Source of the DNA: Geobacter sp.
Lineage (GTDB): Bacteria > Desulfobacterota > Desulfuromonadia > Geobacterales > Geobacteraceae
DNA: 39,495 nt
Assembly: GCA_003499925.1 (NCBI GenBank)
Contig: DNRQ01000105.1
Location: 31,288-70,782 of the forward strand
Reading direction: 5' to 3'
The notes beneath the pieces are model-generated. The model saw only the letters and a list, made by a program, of their open reading frames with translations. It was not told the DNA's origin and searched no databases. Positions 16,573 through 25,015 of this stretch are shown here, one piece after another. The position numbers and the translations under genes were made by a program. Position 1 is the first letter of the stretch. The number at the start of each line of letters is the position of its first letter.

Positions 16573-17313
16573 TTGGGAAATTCGAGCGTTTTTGTCAACG
16601 GCCAGGGGATGTCGAGCACCAACAGCGGAGCAGTCACGGTGAGCGGTCCGGATGTCTGCCTTACCCCGATGGGCAATGCACTCGTGCCGGTGCCCTATAT
16701 CAACACCGCAAAATCAGCCACTCTTGCAGACGGCACCAAGACGGTGAAAATCGACGGCAGCATGGGCACGATAGACGGATGCAACTACAGCACGAGCACC
16801 GGAGATCAGCCAGGCAGCGGTAAAGGGGTGGCTTCCGGCACTGTTGGAGACAAGGCCGAGTTCATCAACAGCTCTTTCGATGTAAAAATAGAGGGGAAAG
16901 GAGCGTGCCGCAATTCCGACCCCATGACACACAACAACAAGAACGCTCTGGGAGTAAATCAGGATTCCGCCGCCAGCCCTCCGGCCAGTGATATTGAAGC
17001 AGAGTTGCCTGATAAAAGCACCTTCCGTTTCAGGGTCGTGGAACACCTTTCCTGGGATGCATACGATGACAAAAAGAGACGTTTCAACCTCGGCCACAAG
17101 GACAATAAACCGATCGCCGGCAGAAAGTACAAAATCCGGATGCCGAACGGCAGTGAGATTGAAAAAACCACAGACGATGACGGCGTGATCGAACTCACCG
17201 ACCAAGATCCCTGCAGCAAGTACGAGGTCATCTTCGAGCCCGCTAACGCTAGGCTCAACAATAGCTATTACCTGTACTATAACGGATGCCCTCCTCTCAA
17301 TAAGGTGCTGTAA
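16573..17313 (+). CDS. PAAR-like DUF4150 protein with C-terminal beta domain
   Basis: The first ~135 residues match DUF4150 PAAR-like spike tips: GNSSVFVNGQGMSS, CLTPMGNALVPVPYINTAKS, DGTKTVKIDGSMG, and KAEFINSSFDVKIEGKGACR followed by NSDPMTHNN. Such proteins cap VgrG and connect it to cargo. The C-terminal ~100 residues (FRFRVVEHLSWDAYDDKK, then PIAGRKYKIRMPNGSEIEK and TDDDGVIELTDQDP) look like a beta-sandwich of the type often fused to tips. The start is a TTG at 16573 with GGAGGT eight bases upstream. No toxin domain is fused; the amidohydrolase 46 bases downstream is the best cargo candidate. Confidence 0.88.
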   Translation: MGNSSVFVNGQGMSSTNSGAVTVSGPDVCLTPMGNALVPVPYINTAKSATLADGTKTVKIDGSMGTIDGCNYSTSTGDQPGSGKGVASGTVGDKAEFINSSFDVKIEGKGACRNSDPMTHNNKNALGVNQDSAASPPASDIEAELPDKSTFRFRVVEHLSWDAYDDKKRRFNLGHKDNKPIAGRKYKIRMPNGSEIEKTTDDDGVIELTDQDPCSKYEVIFEPANARLNNSYYLYYNGCPPLNKVL

Positions 17314-17359
17314 ATGGGCTTGATGGACAACAAATACCTATAGAAGGGGGGCCACAAAC

Positions 17360-19252
17360 ATGGATGATGACGACCACAAAAAAAAGAAAAAGGTAGAGCA
17401 GAATGATCCCAACGGGGCCATCTTGAAATCACAAAAGCCCGATTTGCTGTGCGGTGGCATACATCAGATAAGTATCTACCAGCCGTCCGTGATCATTGAT
17501 TCCCACATGCACATTCAGAGCGGGAACTGCGCTCCTCTGCCTTTTTTACACGATCGGACACCCGTGTTGGGAGCTTTGAAACTCAAGCGAGCGACAATAG
17601 AAGTCACAGGCGAAGTACTCGTCACTATCCTTGACTTCATCCTGCTGAAACCGGCGGTAGGCATGGCCAGAAAAATGCTCGGCTTCGAACCGGATGAAAA
17701 CGGCGAATACTATCGCAAGGGAGCCGTGAGACAGATGGTCCCGGAGTCGAAAATGAAAACCTTTGAGGTTGGGGCTGATTTTATTACTAAGAGCAGCCAA
17801 GCTTATGAGGCATTCTCTAAAATTGATGACTACAAAGACCTGTCCCACTTGGTTCTTTCCGGCATAGTCATGACAATGGACATGGAATATGCCCATATTG
17901 ACGGCTACTTCGGCATTCAAGTCTATAATGCCGTCTATGACGAAACGAGAATGACGGACGATCCGATCCATTACTGGTATCCCCGGCATGGCTTCTGGAC
18001 AATGAGGGGAGACTCCTATAAGGGAATAAACGAAGAGCGGCCTCTTCTGCCAGTGCGAGGACAAACGCAACAAGAATTCGAAGAGTATAAAGAGACAATA
18101 GATCACCAGGGTATTACTGGAGCTTTTCATGACATCCGAGGGAACAAGAAGCTGATGAGCATAAAAGCTGCGGCGTGCCTAGTGCCCGATGAAGAGACCG
18201 TCAGATATGAGCAGTGGACAAAACAAGTTCAATACACCGAGCAGGTAGTTCTTGGCAACCCGCTGAAGTTGCTCCCTATGTTTCACTACGACCCTCGCCG
18301 CTGGCAGCTATTAGGCAATTCCGAAGTATTCAAGCAGGTGGACAGCGAAGGGATTTATCTGGGTTTCAAGATGTACACGGCTCAGGGCTACCGGCCCTGG
18401 GACCCCAGGCTACCCATTTTGGAAGATTTCTATGCCGGGTGCTGCAAAAGAAAAACCCCCATCATGAACCACTGCACGCCCGATGGAGCACCTTCATTTA
18501 ATAGGGAAGAGTACTTTGACTTCGTGCACCCGAACGACACCCACGAGGACCAAATGCAGAAGGATGCCAATGGCAGGAACGCGCCTATCTATATCGACCC
18601 CTATTTGGGCGTTCCTCAAGATGATCCGTTAAAAAGGCTGAAGTATTTCAATGAACAATTTGTCTCTCCCGATGCCTGGCGTCTGGTTTTGGACAAAACC
18701 GTCAAAGGGACACCTCTGAATTCCCTACATCTCTGTCTAGCCCATTTTGGTGGCAACACAGATCTTGGTCGTGTGTGGGGCCAGCAGATCGTTAAAATGA
18801 TAACGGAGAAGAAATATCCCAATCTTTATGTGGATATTTCGTCGTCGTTTACTAAAAACAGTTTTCGAGAATATTTCCGGAGTATTATGCAAGGCCCAGG
18901 CGGTATGCACCTAAAAGATCGCATTCTATTTGGTACTGACTGGTATTTGACCCTTCTGGATGGCATAAACTATGTAGAGTATTGCCAAGAGGCGAAAAAG
19001 GCTTTGGATGAATTTGACACCAGCCTATGGCCTAAATTCACTCAGCATAATCCTTACAGGTTCTATCGTTTGGATAAGCAGATAGACCGAATAACTAGAA
19101 ATATTATTGCCCGAAGGCAATCCGAGGACATGAAAAAGATATTACCCAAGTTAAAACAGAAAGAAATTGATCTAACTATTAAAGAAGCAAACTATATCAA
19201 ACTAGTCAATAAACCCTACCTAAATTATGAGGAGTGGCCATGCGACGCATAA
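17360..19252 (+). CDS. Amidohydrolase-superfamily (TIM-barrel metal hydrolase) T6SS effector candidate
   Basis: This 630-residue protein carries metal-site motifs of the amidohydrolase_2 type: DSHMH at residues 47-51 (His49, His51), NHCTPDG with His371, CLAHFGG with His462 and FGTDW with Asp527, in the expected order. The substrate cannot be read from sequence. It has a very hydrophilic start (MDDDDHKKKKKVEQND), no signal peptide, and long insertions between barrel strands. It is encoded directly after the PAAR-like gene, as cargo usually is. The next gene overlaps its end and encodes an exported protein, an arrangement expected for effector and immunity. It could instead be an accessory enzyme. 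The C-terminal ~60 residues are Lys-rich helices (DMKKILPKLKQKEIDL). Confidence 0.75.
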   Translation: MDDDDHKKKKKVEQNDPNGAILKSQKPDLLCGGIHQISIYQPSVIIDSHMHIQSGNCAPLPFLHDRTPVLGALKLKRATIEVTGEVLVTILDFILLKPAVGMARKMLGFEPDENGEYYRKGAVRQMVPESKMKTFEVGADFITKSSQAYEAFSKIDDYKDLSHLVLSGIVMTMDMEYAHIDGYFGIQVYNAVYDETRMTDDPIHYWYPRHGFWTMRGDSYKGINEERPLLPVRGQTQQEFEEYKETIDHQGITGAFHDIRGNKKLMSIKAAACLVPDEETVRYEQWTKQVQYTEQVVLGNPLKLLPMFHYDPRRWQLLGNSEVFKQVDSEGIYLGFKMYTAQGYRPWDPRLPILEDFYAGCCKRKTPIMNHCTPDGAPSFNREEYFDFVHPNDTHEDQMQKDANGRNAPIYIDPYLGVPQDDPLKRLKYFNEQFVSPDAWRLVLDKTVKGTPLNSLHLCLAHFGGNTDLGRVWGQQIVKMITEKKYPNLYVDISSSFTKNSFREYFRSIMQGPGGMHLKDRILFGTDWYLTLLDGINYVEYCQEAKKALDEFDTSLWPKFTQHNPYRFYRLDKQIDRITRNIIARRQSEDMKKILPKLKQKEIDLTIKEANYIKLVNKPYLNYEEWPCDA

Positions 19253-20475
19253 CGGAAATGAAGTATCAGTGTAAGGGTCTGTGGTTAGTGCTGTCAACGT
19301 TTGTCATTAGCACCTGTCTGATTTCGGCAACCACCTATGGAGGAACTAAAATGGAACCTTTGTATAACATAAACAGAAGCAGAACCCTAGAGCCTAAGGT
19401 GTTTGATATCAGTACACGTTCGAGCCTTTCGTTGTTCCCCGTCCCCCAGGACAATGCAATAGGCACCAATGACTTGAATAACGCAATTACCCTCTTGTCA
19501 TTTCATAAAGGCCGGTTAGCCTATGACAAATATTTCAAAAACGCTGTCCAAGATATAGAGGGAGGTGGCGAGTACATACCAATTGTCTCACAGAATATAA
19601 TCGGTTTTGGTCAGACCAGACGTTTTTTGCTTTATGATTTCAGATACAAAATTTGCCAGAACTATCGAATCGTCGTTTCTTTGGAGAAAAATATTGAAAA
19701 AATCGCCATAGCAGATGCCCGGCAAAGGCACTTCATTTTCGAGGTTCAAGCACATAATGCAAAATCTCAGGATTATCGCGATTACACTACCAATCTCTTG
19801 TTGATGGATCTCAGCGGAAAAGATGCCAAGCTGATCAGCGAGGAAAGGATCGGGAACGGGGTAACGTGGTTTGTTGCGTTCGACATGATTTTCTTATACG
19901 ACATAGGTAAAGACCAACTGCAAGTATTAACCACCAGCTTTGAGCCTTCCCATCACCCACTCGTGGAGGTGATTAAGAGAAATAAAGGCAAGATCGATTT
20001 CACCTGGATACATCCCCACCCCTATCTGCCTTTTGCAATACTCACAGGTGGGGACAAGGATGAAGTGCTTGTTTCCTGGGGCCAAGGAAAGGATAAAACG
20101 CCAACAATTTTATTTGGAGAGACCGCGACTGCGATACAGTTTTCATTCTCTCCAGATGGCAAGTGGGTCGTTTTCCAGAATCGTTTCCCGGAACCGAAGA
20201 AGACCTACCTCATGCCGGTATCCGAAAAGTACCCCCATTACCTGGGTTCTCCGATTTTGTTATCCAACAAATACTTCAATTCAAACAACTTCGGTTGGAC
20301 CACCAATCCAATCAGCTTCGTCGGATCAAGCCTGAACAAGCTCTACCGCTGGGAGTTGACCAATTCGGCACATCCGGAAAGCGACAAGGCAACCTTCTGG
20401 GACTTCATCGTGGAGCATGACCTGGAAAAGCTGACCAAGGAAAAGCGTCAGGGGCTGGGGGAAAAGCACAAATAA
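19240..20475 (+). CDS. Exported propeller-like protein, candidate immunity partner
   Basis: I do not recognise the family. I chose the ATG at 19240 because GAGGAG lies upstream; it overlaps the amidohydrolase end by 13 bases. The 411-residue product begins with basic residues and a hydrophobic stretch (LWLVLSTFVISTCLISAT) consistent with export; a Cys is present but the lipobox is poor. The mature part shows short beta units resembling a propeller: FLLYDFRYK, KIAIADARQRHFIFEVQ, FDMIFLYDIGKDQLQVLTT, FAILTGGDKDEVLVSWG and IQFSFSPDGKWVVFQNR. FSPDGKWVVF is typical of TolB/WD40-like blades. A periplasmic location and coupling to the amidohydrolase suggest immunity or a receptor role, which is inference. 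Confidence 0.65.
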   Translation: MRRITEMKYQCKGLWLVLSTFVISTCLISATTYGGTKMEPLYNINRSRTLEPKVFDISTRSSLSLFPVPQDNAIGTNDLNNAITLLSFHKGRLAYDKYFKNAVQDIEGGGEYIPIVSQNIIGFGQTRRFLLYDFRYKICQNYRIVVSLEKNIEKIAIADARQRHFIFEVQAHNAKSQDYRDYTTNLLLMDLSGKDAKLISEERIGNGVTWFVAFDMIFLYDIGKDQLQVLTTSFEPSHHPLVEVIKRNKGKIDFTWIHPHPYLPFAILTGGDKDEVLVSWGQGKDKTPTILFGETATAIQFSFSPDGKWVVFQNRFPEPKKTYLMPVSEKYPHYLGSPILLSNKYFNSNNFGWTTNPISFVGSSLNKLYRWELTNSAHPESDKATFWDFIVEHDLEKLTKEKRQGLGEKHK

Positions 20476-20619
20476 ACGGACCTCGAGCTTCCTCCGAAAA
20501 CCCCGTCTTTTTAACCGATAATGTCATCATTCCGCTCTGTCAGGCAAACCACGATCGGCATCGGCGAAATGATTTCGAACCACCATAACCGTACCCAAAC
20601 CTGGAAAAGGAGACCAGTT

Positions 20620-21597
20620 ATGAAGCTCTTCAGACTTTGTGCTGTGGCCATGCTCCTGTATTGCCTACCTTCAACCGCTGCTCATGCGCAGATGAACACG
20701 GAGGCCCTCAACAAAAAAGCTTTGGAACTCTATCGTGCAGGTGATTACGAAGGTGCCGTGGCGGCGGCGAAGCAGTCGCTGGCGGTGGCGAAGGCTGATG
20801 CTGGCGCGGATAAGTCCGAAGTGGCACTGAGCCTGTCCAACCTTGCTGGGCTGTACACCATGCAAGGGAAGTACACTCAGGCGGAACCGCTCCTCAAGGA
20901 AGTGCTGGCAATCTACGAGGAGGCCCTCGGCCCTGACGATCCCGAAGTGGCCCTCACCCTGAACAATCTCGCGTTTCTTTATTCAAGACAAGAAATGAAC
21001 AACCAGGCGGAGCCGCTTTACAGACGCTCTTTGCAGATCAACGAGAAGGCTCTCGGCGCGGAACACCCCGAAGTGGCGACCAGCCTGAACAACCTGGCGT
21101 TTCTCTATACCAAGCAAGGCAAATACGCACAGGCACAGCCGCTATACAAGCGCTCGCTGGCAATCCACGAGAAGGCTTTCGGCTCCGATCATGTCTATGT
21201 GGCAATCAGCCTGAAGAACCTGGCAGAGCTATATACTGCCCAAGGCGAGCATACGCAGGCTGAACGACTCTACAAACGCTCGCTGGCGATACAGGATCAC
21301 GTTATAGATTCTCTAAATGCTGAAGGCTACGACGTGAAGGCAGAGATGCTCTCCAAAGAGGTACTAGTGACCAGAGAGAAGGTATTCGGTCCGAACCATA
21401 TCGAGGTGGCCGAGAGCCTGAAAAATCTCGGAGCATTTTATCGTAGTACAGGAAAACGCGAGCAGGCTGAGCCGCTCTATAAACGGAGACTGGCGATCCT
21501 GGAGAAGACGCTGGGACCGGATCATCCTGATGTGGCTCAATGTCGGACCGACCTTGCCAACCTCTACAGCGCAACCGACCTCAGGAGTAAGCCATGA
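20620..21597 (+). CDS. Secreted tetratricopeptide-repeat protein
   Basis: The 325-residue product starts at the ATG at 20620 (GGAG eight bases upstream) with a clear signal peptide MKLFRLCAVAMLLYCLPSTA followed by AHA and a Gln. After that come about six TPR units of ~42 residues of the kinesin-light-chain type, with the recurring core LNNLAFLYTKQGKYAQAQPLY and the linker KRSLAIHEKAFGSDHVYVA. One unit near residues 230-250 is irregular (HVIDSLNAEGYDVKAEML). It should act as a periplasmic protein-binding scaffold. It overlaps the next gene (ATGA), so both are produced together. The 144-base gap before it suggests either an internal promoter or a separate sub-operon. Confidence 0.85.
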   Translation: MKLFRLCAVAMLLYCLPSTAAHAQMNTEALNKKALELYRAGDYEGAVAAAKQSLAVAKADAGADKSEVALSLSNLAGLYTMQGKYTQAEPLLKEVLAIYEEALGPDDPEVALTLNNLAFLYSRQEMNNQAEPLYRRSLQINEKALGAEHPEVATSLNNLAFLYTKQGKYAQAQPLYKRSLAIHEKAFGSDHVYVAISLKNLAELYTAQGEHTQAERLYKRSLAIQDHVIDSLNAEGYDVKAEMLSKEVLVTREKVFGPNHIEVAESLKNLGAFYRSTGKREQAEPLYKRRLAILEKTLGPDHPDVAQCRTDLANLYSATDLRSKP

Positions 21598-22832
21598 TCA
21601 GACGCAAGGGTCGGTTCATGATGGTTGTCGCTATGCTGTTTGCTTGCCTCAGCCTCGCCTATGGGGCGGCGCCGCCACCTGCCTACACTCCTGTACAACT
21701 CGCCACTATCCGGGAGGCACAGATCAGGGTTTCCGAAAACCGCAACGTCCTCAGAGATGGGGATATCACCCGCACTGCAGCCGATGCACGCATAGGACGG
21801 ATCATGGCCCGCCTTAACCCGGGCCTTCCGACCAGCCTCACGGAAGAAACTCTCATGGGAATTGACGCTGCGAGCGTGATGCCAAGGATGACGACGTCGG
21901 AGCGTGAGAAAAGTTTCTTCTCCGGTGTCAATTTTCTGCGGCTTGGTCTGATCGCTGTCTTCACAATTCTCACCATGCTCCTGATCGGTAAGCACATTCT
22001 CGTGGTCTTGCTCAATTTCCCTAGAGAACTCTGGGAGATCAGCGCCTACATCGGCGGGATCGGCATTCTGTTGGCGCAAGCCGCTGGATACACGGTGAAA
22101 GACCAATTCTCGGCCTTCTTCGGCTGCCTCCTGATAGGCGGCGGCCTTGGCCTTACCCTCGTCATCCATAAGCGCTATTTTAAAAATGAGCATGCCGCCA
22201 AGAAGGGTGCAATCGTCCGCGGGAGGTTCTACGTACAGTATGTCTGCCCCGCCGTAATGCTGGCTGCCTTCAGCACCGCCACGCTTATCACCGAGAGCAG
22301 CTGGTTGGGCGCCTTTGCCGCACTGTCTCTCATGTCGCTTCTTGGCTTCGCTGGCGAAGTGATCCCGTTTGGATATGCCGTCGGTTTCAAGGATAATGAC
22401 GCACTCGCGCGGGCCACGTCGGCCGGTCTTATTATAACGGCGCTCTTTATGGGCCTCCATGCAGGAAACGTCGCCAATCCCTTAATCCGTGCTTTCGAGC
22501 CCGGCTCACTCATCGTCGGCGGATTCGTCTGCTATCTGGGCCTACTCATCGCAGGCTCAGATAGGTACAAGAGCCGGCAAAAATGGATCGTCATGCAAGC
22601 CATCGTGTTATCCATCTGTTTTGCAGGCGTCATCGGGGGATCGATTCTCGGTCTCAAATCGATCCAGATAATAGCCGGTATCTTCCTGGCACTTTGGACC
22701 ATCGAGAAAATGGTTGAGATTCCGGGCAACGGTTTCGTGCCCTGGGTTCTCAAGCTCATGGCGGCGAGCGGCACCCTTTACCTGGCAGTGACATATGGCG
22801 CGCCCATATATGCCCAATATCTGATCTACTAA
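21594..22832 (+). CDS. Polytopic inner-membrane protein of unknown function
   Basis: No family is recognised. The 412-residue protein has an N-terminal signal-like segment (FMMVVAMLFACLSLAYGAA), a soluble stretch of ~90 residues (ending EREKSFFSGVNF), then roughly eight to nine hydrophobic helices: LGLIAVFTILTMLLIG, ISAYIGGIGILLAQAAG, FFGCLLIGGGLGLTLVI, VCPAVMLAAFSTATLI, LIVGGFVCYLGLLIAG, IVLSICFAGVIGGSILG and others. It is translationally coupled to the upstream TPR gene and followed by a DUF2169 gene. It could anchor the TPR scaffold or be an immunity protein for a membrane-active effector; nothing in the sequence decides. Confidence 0.75.
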   Translation: MIRRKGRFMMVVAMLFACLSLAYGAAPPPAYTPVQLATIREAQIRVSENRNVLRDGDITRTAADARIGRIMARLNPGLPTSLTEETLMGIDAASVMPRMTTSEREKSFFSGVNFLRLGLIAVFTILTMLLIGKHILVVLLNFPRELWEISAYIGGIGILLAQAAGYTVKDQFSAFFGCLLIGGGLGLTLVIHKRYFKNEHAAKKGAIVRGRFYVQYVCPAVMLAAFSTATLITESSWLGAFAALSLMSLLGFAGEVIPFGYAVGFKDNDALARATSAGLIITALFMGLHAGNVANPLIRAFEPGSLIVGGFVCYLGLLIAGSDRYKSRQKWIVMQAIVLSICFAGVIGGSILGLKSIQIIAGIFLALWTIEKMVEIPGNGFVPWVLKLMAASGTLYLAVTYGAPIYAQYLIY

Positions 22833-22966
22833 TGCACTGGTAAAGAAGATCCACTAGAAATAAGGAGTAAGGCCCGGCTGAAAACATCTGGGATTTCAGC
22901 AACCACAACCATAACAGTGGCAAGGGTGAACGTATTCGACCTGTAATGGACTGAGGTCTCAGCGCG

Positions 22967-23974
22967 ATGAACTTAATCAACAACACGCCACTCAATGCCG
23001 AACCGTTTTTTCTTATGGACCACACAGGTGCAGAGACGCTTCTGATTGTCCTGAAAGGGACCTGGTCCATCGAAAAAGACGGCAAGCTGACCGTTGCTGA
23101 CGAACAGCTGCCGATACAGCTGTCACCAACCTACAATGGCGATCCCGGCTCGTCGAGCCTGCGCTACGACACCGACATCGTACTGGAAAAACCGGGAACC
23201 GACTGCGTGCTGATCGGGCACGCCTGGGCGCCGAGTATTGGAGTGCCGCATGTGGATGTCATCTTTGCGGTGGGGCCGGTTTGTCAAAAGGCCCGGGTCC
23301 TTGGAGAACGGAGATGGATAAAGCGCGGAGTGAGGGCTGCTTACATTTCGAGGGGTGCACCGTTTGAAATGATCCCGCTGACCTGGGAGCATGCCTTCGG
23401 GGGCAAAGATACCAGCTGCAAAGATCCGGCAGGTCATGAATTCTGCCTGGAGAACCCGGTGGGGCGCGGCATGGTGTCCGGCAGGTCGGATATAAACATC
23501 GACGGTCTATCGCTACCGAATATAGAGGATCCCGCGGATCTCATCCAAAAGCCGGGTCAGCGGCCCAAGCCGAGAGGGTTCGGGATGATCGCGCCCTACT
23601 GGCAACCGCGCGCCGGTTACGCCGGAACCTATGACGAGAACTGGCGAGAGAATCTAAGCCCGCTTGCGCCGCCGGACCTTGACCCGCGTTTTTACTCATC
23701 CTCAGCTCCCGGGCTCTGCACGCCAACGCACCTGACCGGCACGGAACAGGTCTTGGTGGAGGGAGCATCCCCGCAAGGTGCTCTCCGGTTTGACTTACCT
23801 GCTGCAAGAGCTCGGGCGTCGGTTCGTTGCCGGCAGGATGAAGAGCTTGTCCCCCTGCAGCTCGACACGGTGATTGTTGAGCCGGATGAAGCTCGTGTGA
23901 TTTTGGTCTGGCGGGGGATCATGAAGGGTCACGGCAAGGGCCATGAGATCGGCATGGTGCGCGTCGAGCTGTAG
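22967..23974 (+). CDS. DUF2169 protein, T6SS adaptor candidate
   Basis: The 335-residue protein matches DUF2169: the opening LNAEPFFLMDHTGAETLLIV, a segment LVLKGTWSIEKDGKLTVADE-like core, FVIGHAW-like LIGHAWAPS, ISRGAPFEMIPLTWEHAFGG and ARASVRCRQDEELVPLQLD. DUF2169 proteins recur in T6SS vgrG/PAAR loci and have been linked to loading of PAAR-containing effectors. It is a stand-alone single-domain version without pentapeptide repeats. The ATG at 22967 has only a weak ribosome site and a 134-base upstream gap, so expression may differ from the preceding genes. Confidence 0.88.
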   Translation: MNLINNTPLNAEPFFLMDHTGAETLLIVLKGTWSIEKDGKLTVADEQLPIQLSPTYNGDPGSSSLRYDTDIVLEKPGTDCVLIGHAWAPSIGVPHVDVIFAVGPVCQKARVLGERRWIKRGVRAAYISRGAPFEMIPLTWEHAFGGKDTSCKDPAGHEFCLENPVGRGMVSGRSDINIDGLSLPNIEDPADLIQKPGQRPKPRGFGMIAPYWQPRAGYAGTYDENWRENLSPLAPPDLDPRFYSSSAPGLCTPTHLTGTEQVLVEGASPQGALRFDLPAARARASVRCRQDEELVPLQLDTVIVEPDEARVILVWRGIMKGHGKGHEIGMVRVEL

Positions 23975-24000
23975 ATGTTCATCAACAGCTCGCCCTGTAA

Positions 24001-24318
24001 AAGGTAGACACTTTTGAAAAGGAAATATCAGACGCTTATGACAGCGGGTGAACTGGTCTCCGAAAAACTTCTAAGGCGGAAAAAGACATATTCAAAGCTG
24101 CTGCTCAAGCAACCTTTGTCAAGGACAGGCGGGTCAACATCCGTCTTGCTTCACCTGATCTGATGGATATTCAGGCGCGAGCGCTTGAAGAGGGGGTGCC
24201 GTATCAAACTCTCATTGCTAGTGTTTTACACAAATTCGTCAGCGGTCGACTTATTGAAAAACCGTCGCGTCTAACAACGAGCTCAACGCGAACCGCCCGC
24301 AAGCGGTCGGCCGGTTAG
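24001..24318 (+). pseudogene. CopG/ribbon-helix-helix antitoxin relic
   Basis: One frame reads KVDTFEKEISDAYDSG, hits a TGA at 24049-24051, and resumes as SKAEKDIFKAAAQATFVKDR, RVNIRLASPDLMDIQARALE and EGVPYQTLIASVLHKFVSGR before a TAG at 24316. The RVNIRL...ALEEGVPYQTLI pattern is that of CopG-type antitoxins. Between 24049 and 24065 an alternative frame gives ELVSEK, so two compensating small indels explain the interruption. No start codon is present: a TAA sits directly before the first codon. I therefore call it a relic. No intact toxin is visible next to it. Confidence 0.7.
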
Positions 24319-24326
24319 CTCTTCAG

Positions 24327-24440
24327 GACCCCGTGCCCTGACCCAGAAGATAGTCCGGACGCTTTCCCTACTGGAGGAACTGGATAGCGGGAAATGGAGC
24401 GGGCAGATACCTAACCAACGGCAGTACTTGGCAAGGATGA
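24327..24440 (+). pseudogene. Possible HigB toxin remnant
   Basis: An open stretch reads ALTQKIVRTLSLLEELDSGK, which resembles the first helices of RelE/HigB toxins, and soon passes into RQYLARMKQKW, which could be a toxin C-terminus. The central beta-sheet is missing. It lies directly before the HigA-like antitoxin gene, the normal place for higB. The similarity is short and from memory, so this is tentative. Confidence 0.3.
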
Positions 24441-24447
24441 AGCAAAA

Positions 24448-24744
24448 ATGGGTGACCTGCGCATCTACATCGACGACAGAAAAAATGCGACTCCGAATTT
24501 GCAAAGAGTTTCGAGCCTCGGGACGGGATTTCACGAGTTCAAGCTTGGCATCCTGCCGCGACAGGCACGCGAGGAGGCGGGTCTGACCCGGGAGGCATTA
24601 GCACGGCGGATCGACACCAAGAAGACCGCCATCTCCCGGATTGCCATCTCCCGGATTGAAAATCACACCGAAGATATCAAACTTTCCACCCCGGGAAAAT
24701 TCGCCCAGGCGCTCGGCAAACAGTTGACGATCACCGTTGCCTGA
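24448..24744 (+). CDS. higA: HigA-like XRE-family antitoxin with duplicated helix
   Basis: The 98-residue product has the organisation of HigA antitoxins: MGDLRIYIDDRK at the start, LGILPRQAREEAGLTREALA (first HTH helices), RRIDTKKTAISRI and ENHTEDIKLSTPGKFAQALG. A 15-base tandem duplication (24628-24657) gives AISRIAISRI where relatives have a single AISRI. It falls in the DNA-recognition helix, so binding to its operator is probably changed or lost. No intact toxin gene is adjacent. The start has AAGGA about ten bases upstream. Confidence 0.7.
   Translation: MGDLRIYIDDRKNATPNLQRVSSLGTGFHEFKLGILPRQAREEAGLTREALARRIDTKKTAISRIAISRIENHTEDIKLSTPGKFAQALGKQLTITVA
24628..24657 (+). repeat. 15-bp tandem duplication inside the higA-like gene
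   Basis: GCCATCTCCCGGATT occurs twice in direct succession at 24628-24642 and 24643-24657. It keeps the reading frame and adds five residues in the helix-turn-helix. Confidence 0.95.
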
Positions 24745-25012
24745 TTAGCGCCGATCTCCCGCTGAAATCCACCCATCCCCCTCCTGACCTCCAACTTGAC
24801 TTGTCAGCCGTAGCCTTGGCAAAAACTGCTTGTCGCACCCCGTGCCCTAATGATTACCTGATCAGCAATGATCTTCCGCTATACGTCCCTCCCCCTCTTC
24901 CCCATCCCCACCCCGACCCTCCCCTTGAAGGAGAGAGAGTTGTTGGTAGCGGAAGCTGTTGCTAATCAGGATATTATTTCCATCTATTGATTGGGCTGTC
25001 CACAGCTAGCTT
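24745..25012. repeat. Gene-free region with dispersed repeats
   Basis: No gene is visible. The sequence at 24792-24811 repeats the motif at 4520-4539 (CTTGACTTGTCAGCCGTAGC), pyrimidine-rich CCCTCCCC tracts fill 24885-24930, and 24938-24969 repeats the first 34 bases of the window. The region ends where the truncated propeller gene begins, so it may be the element that truncated that gene. Confidence 0.6.
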
Positions 25013-25015
25013 TAA

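Noticed and set aside
24283..24534. 83-codon minus-strand frame across the higB/higA boundary
   Set aside because: It overlaps the HigA-like coding start and has Ser/Arg-rich antisense composition.
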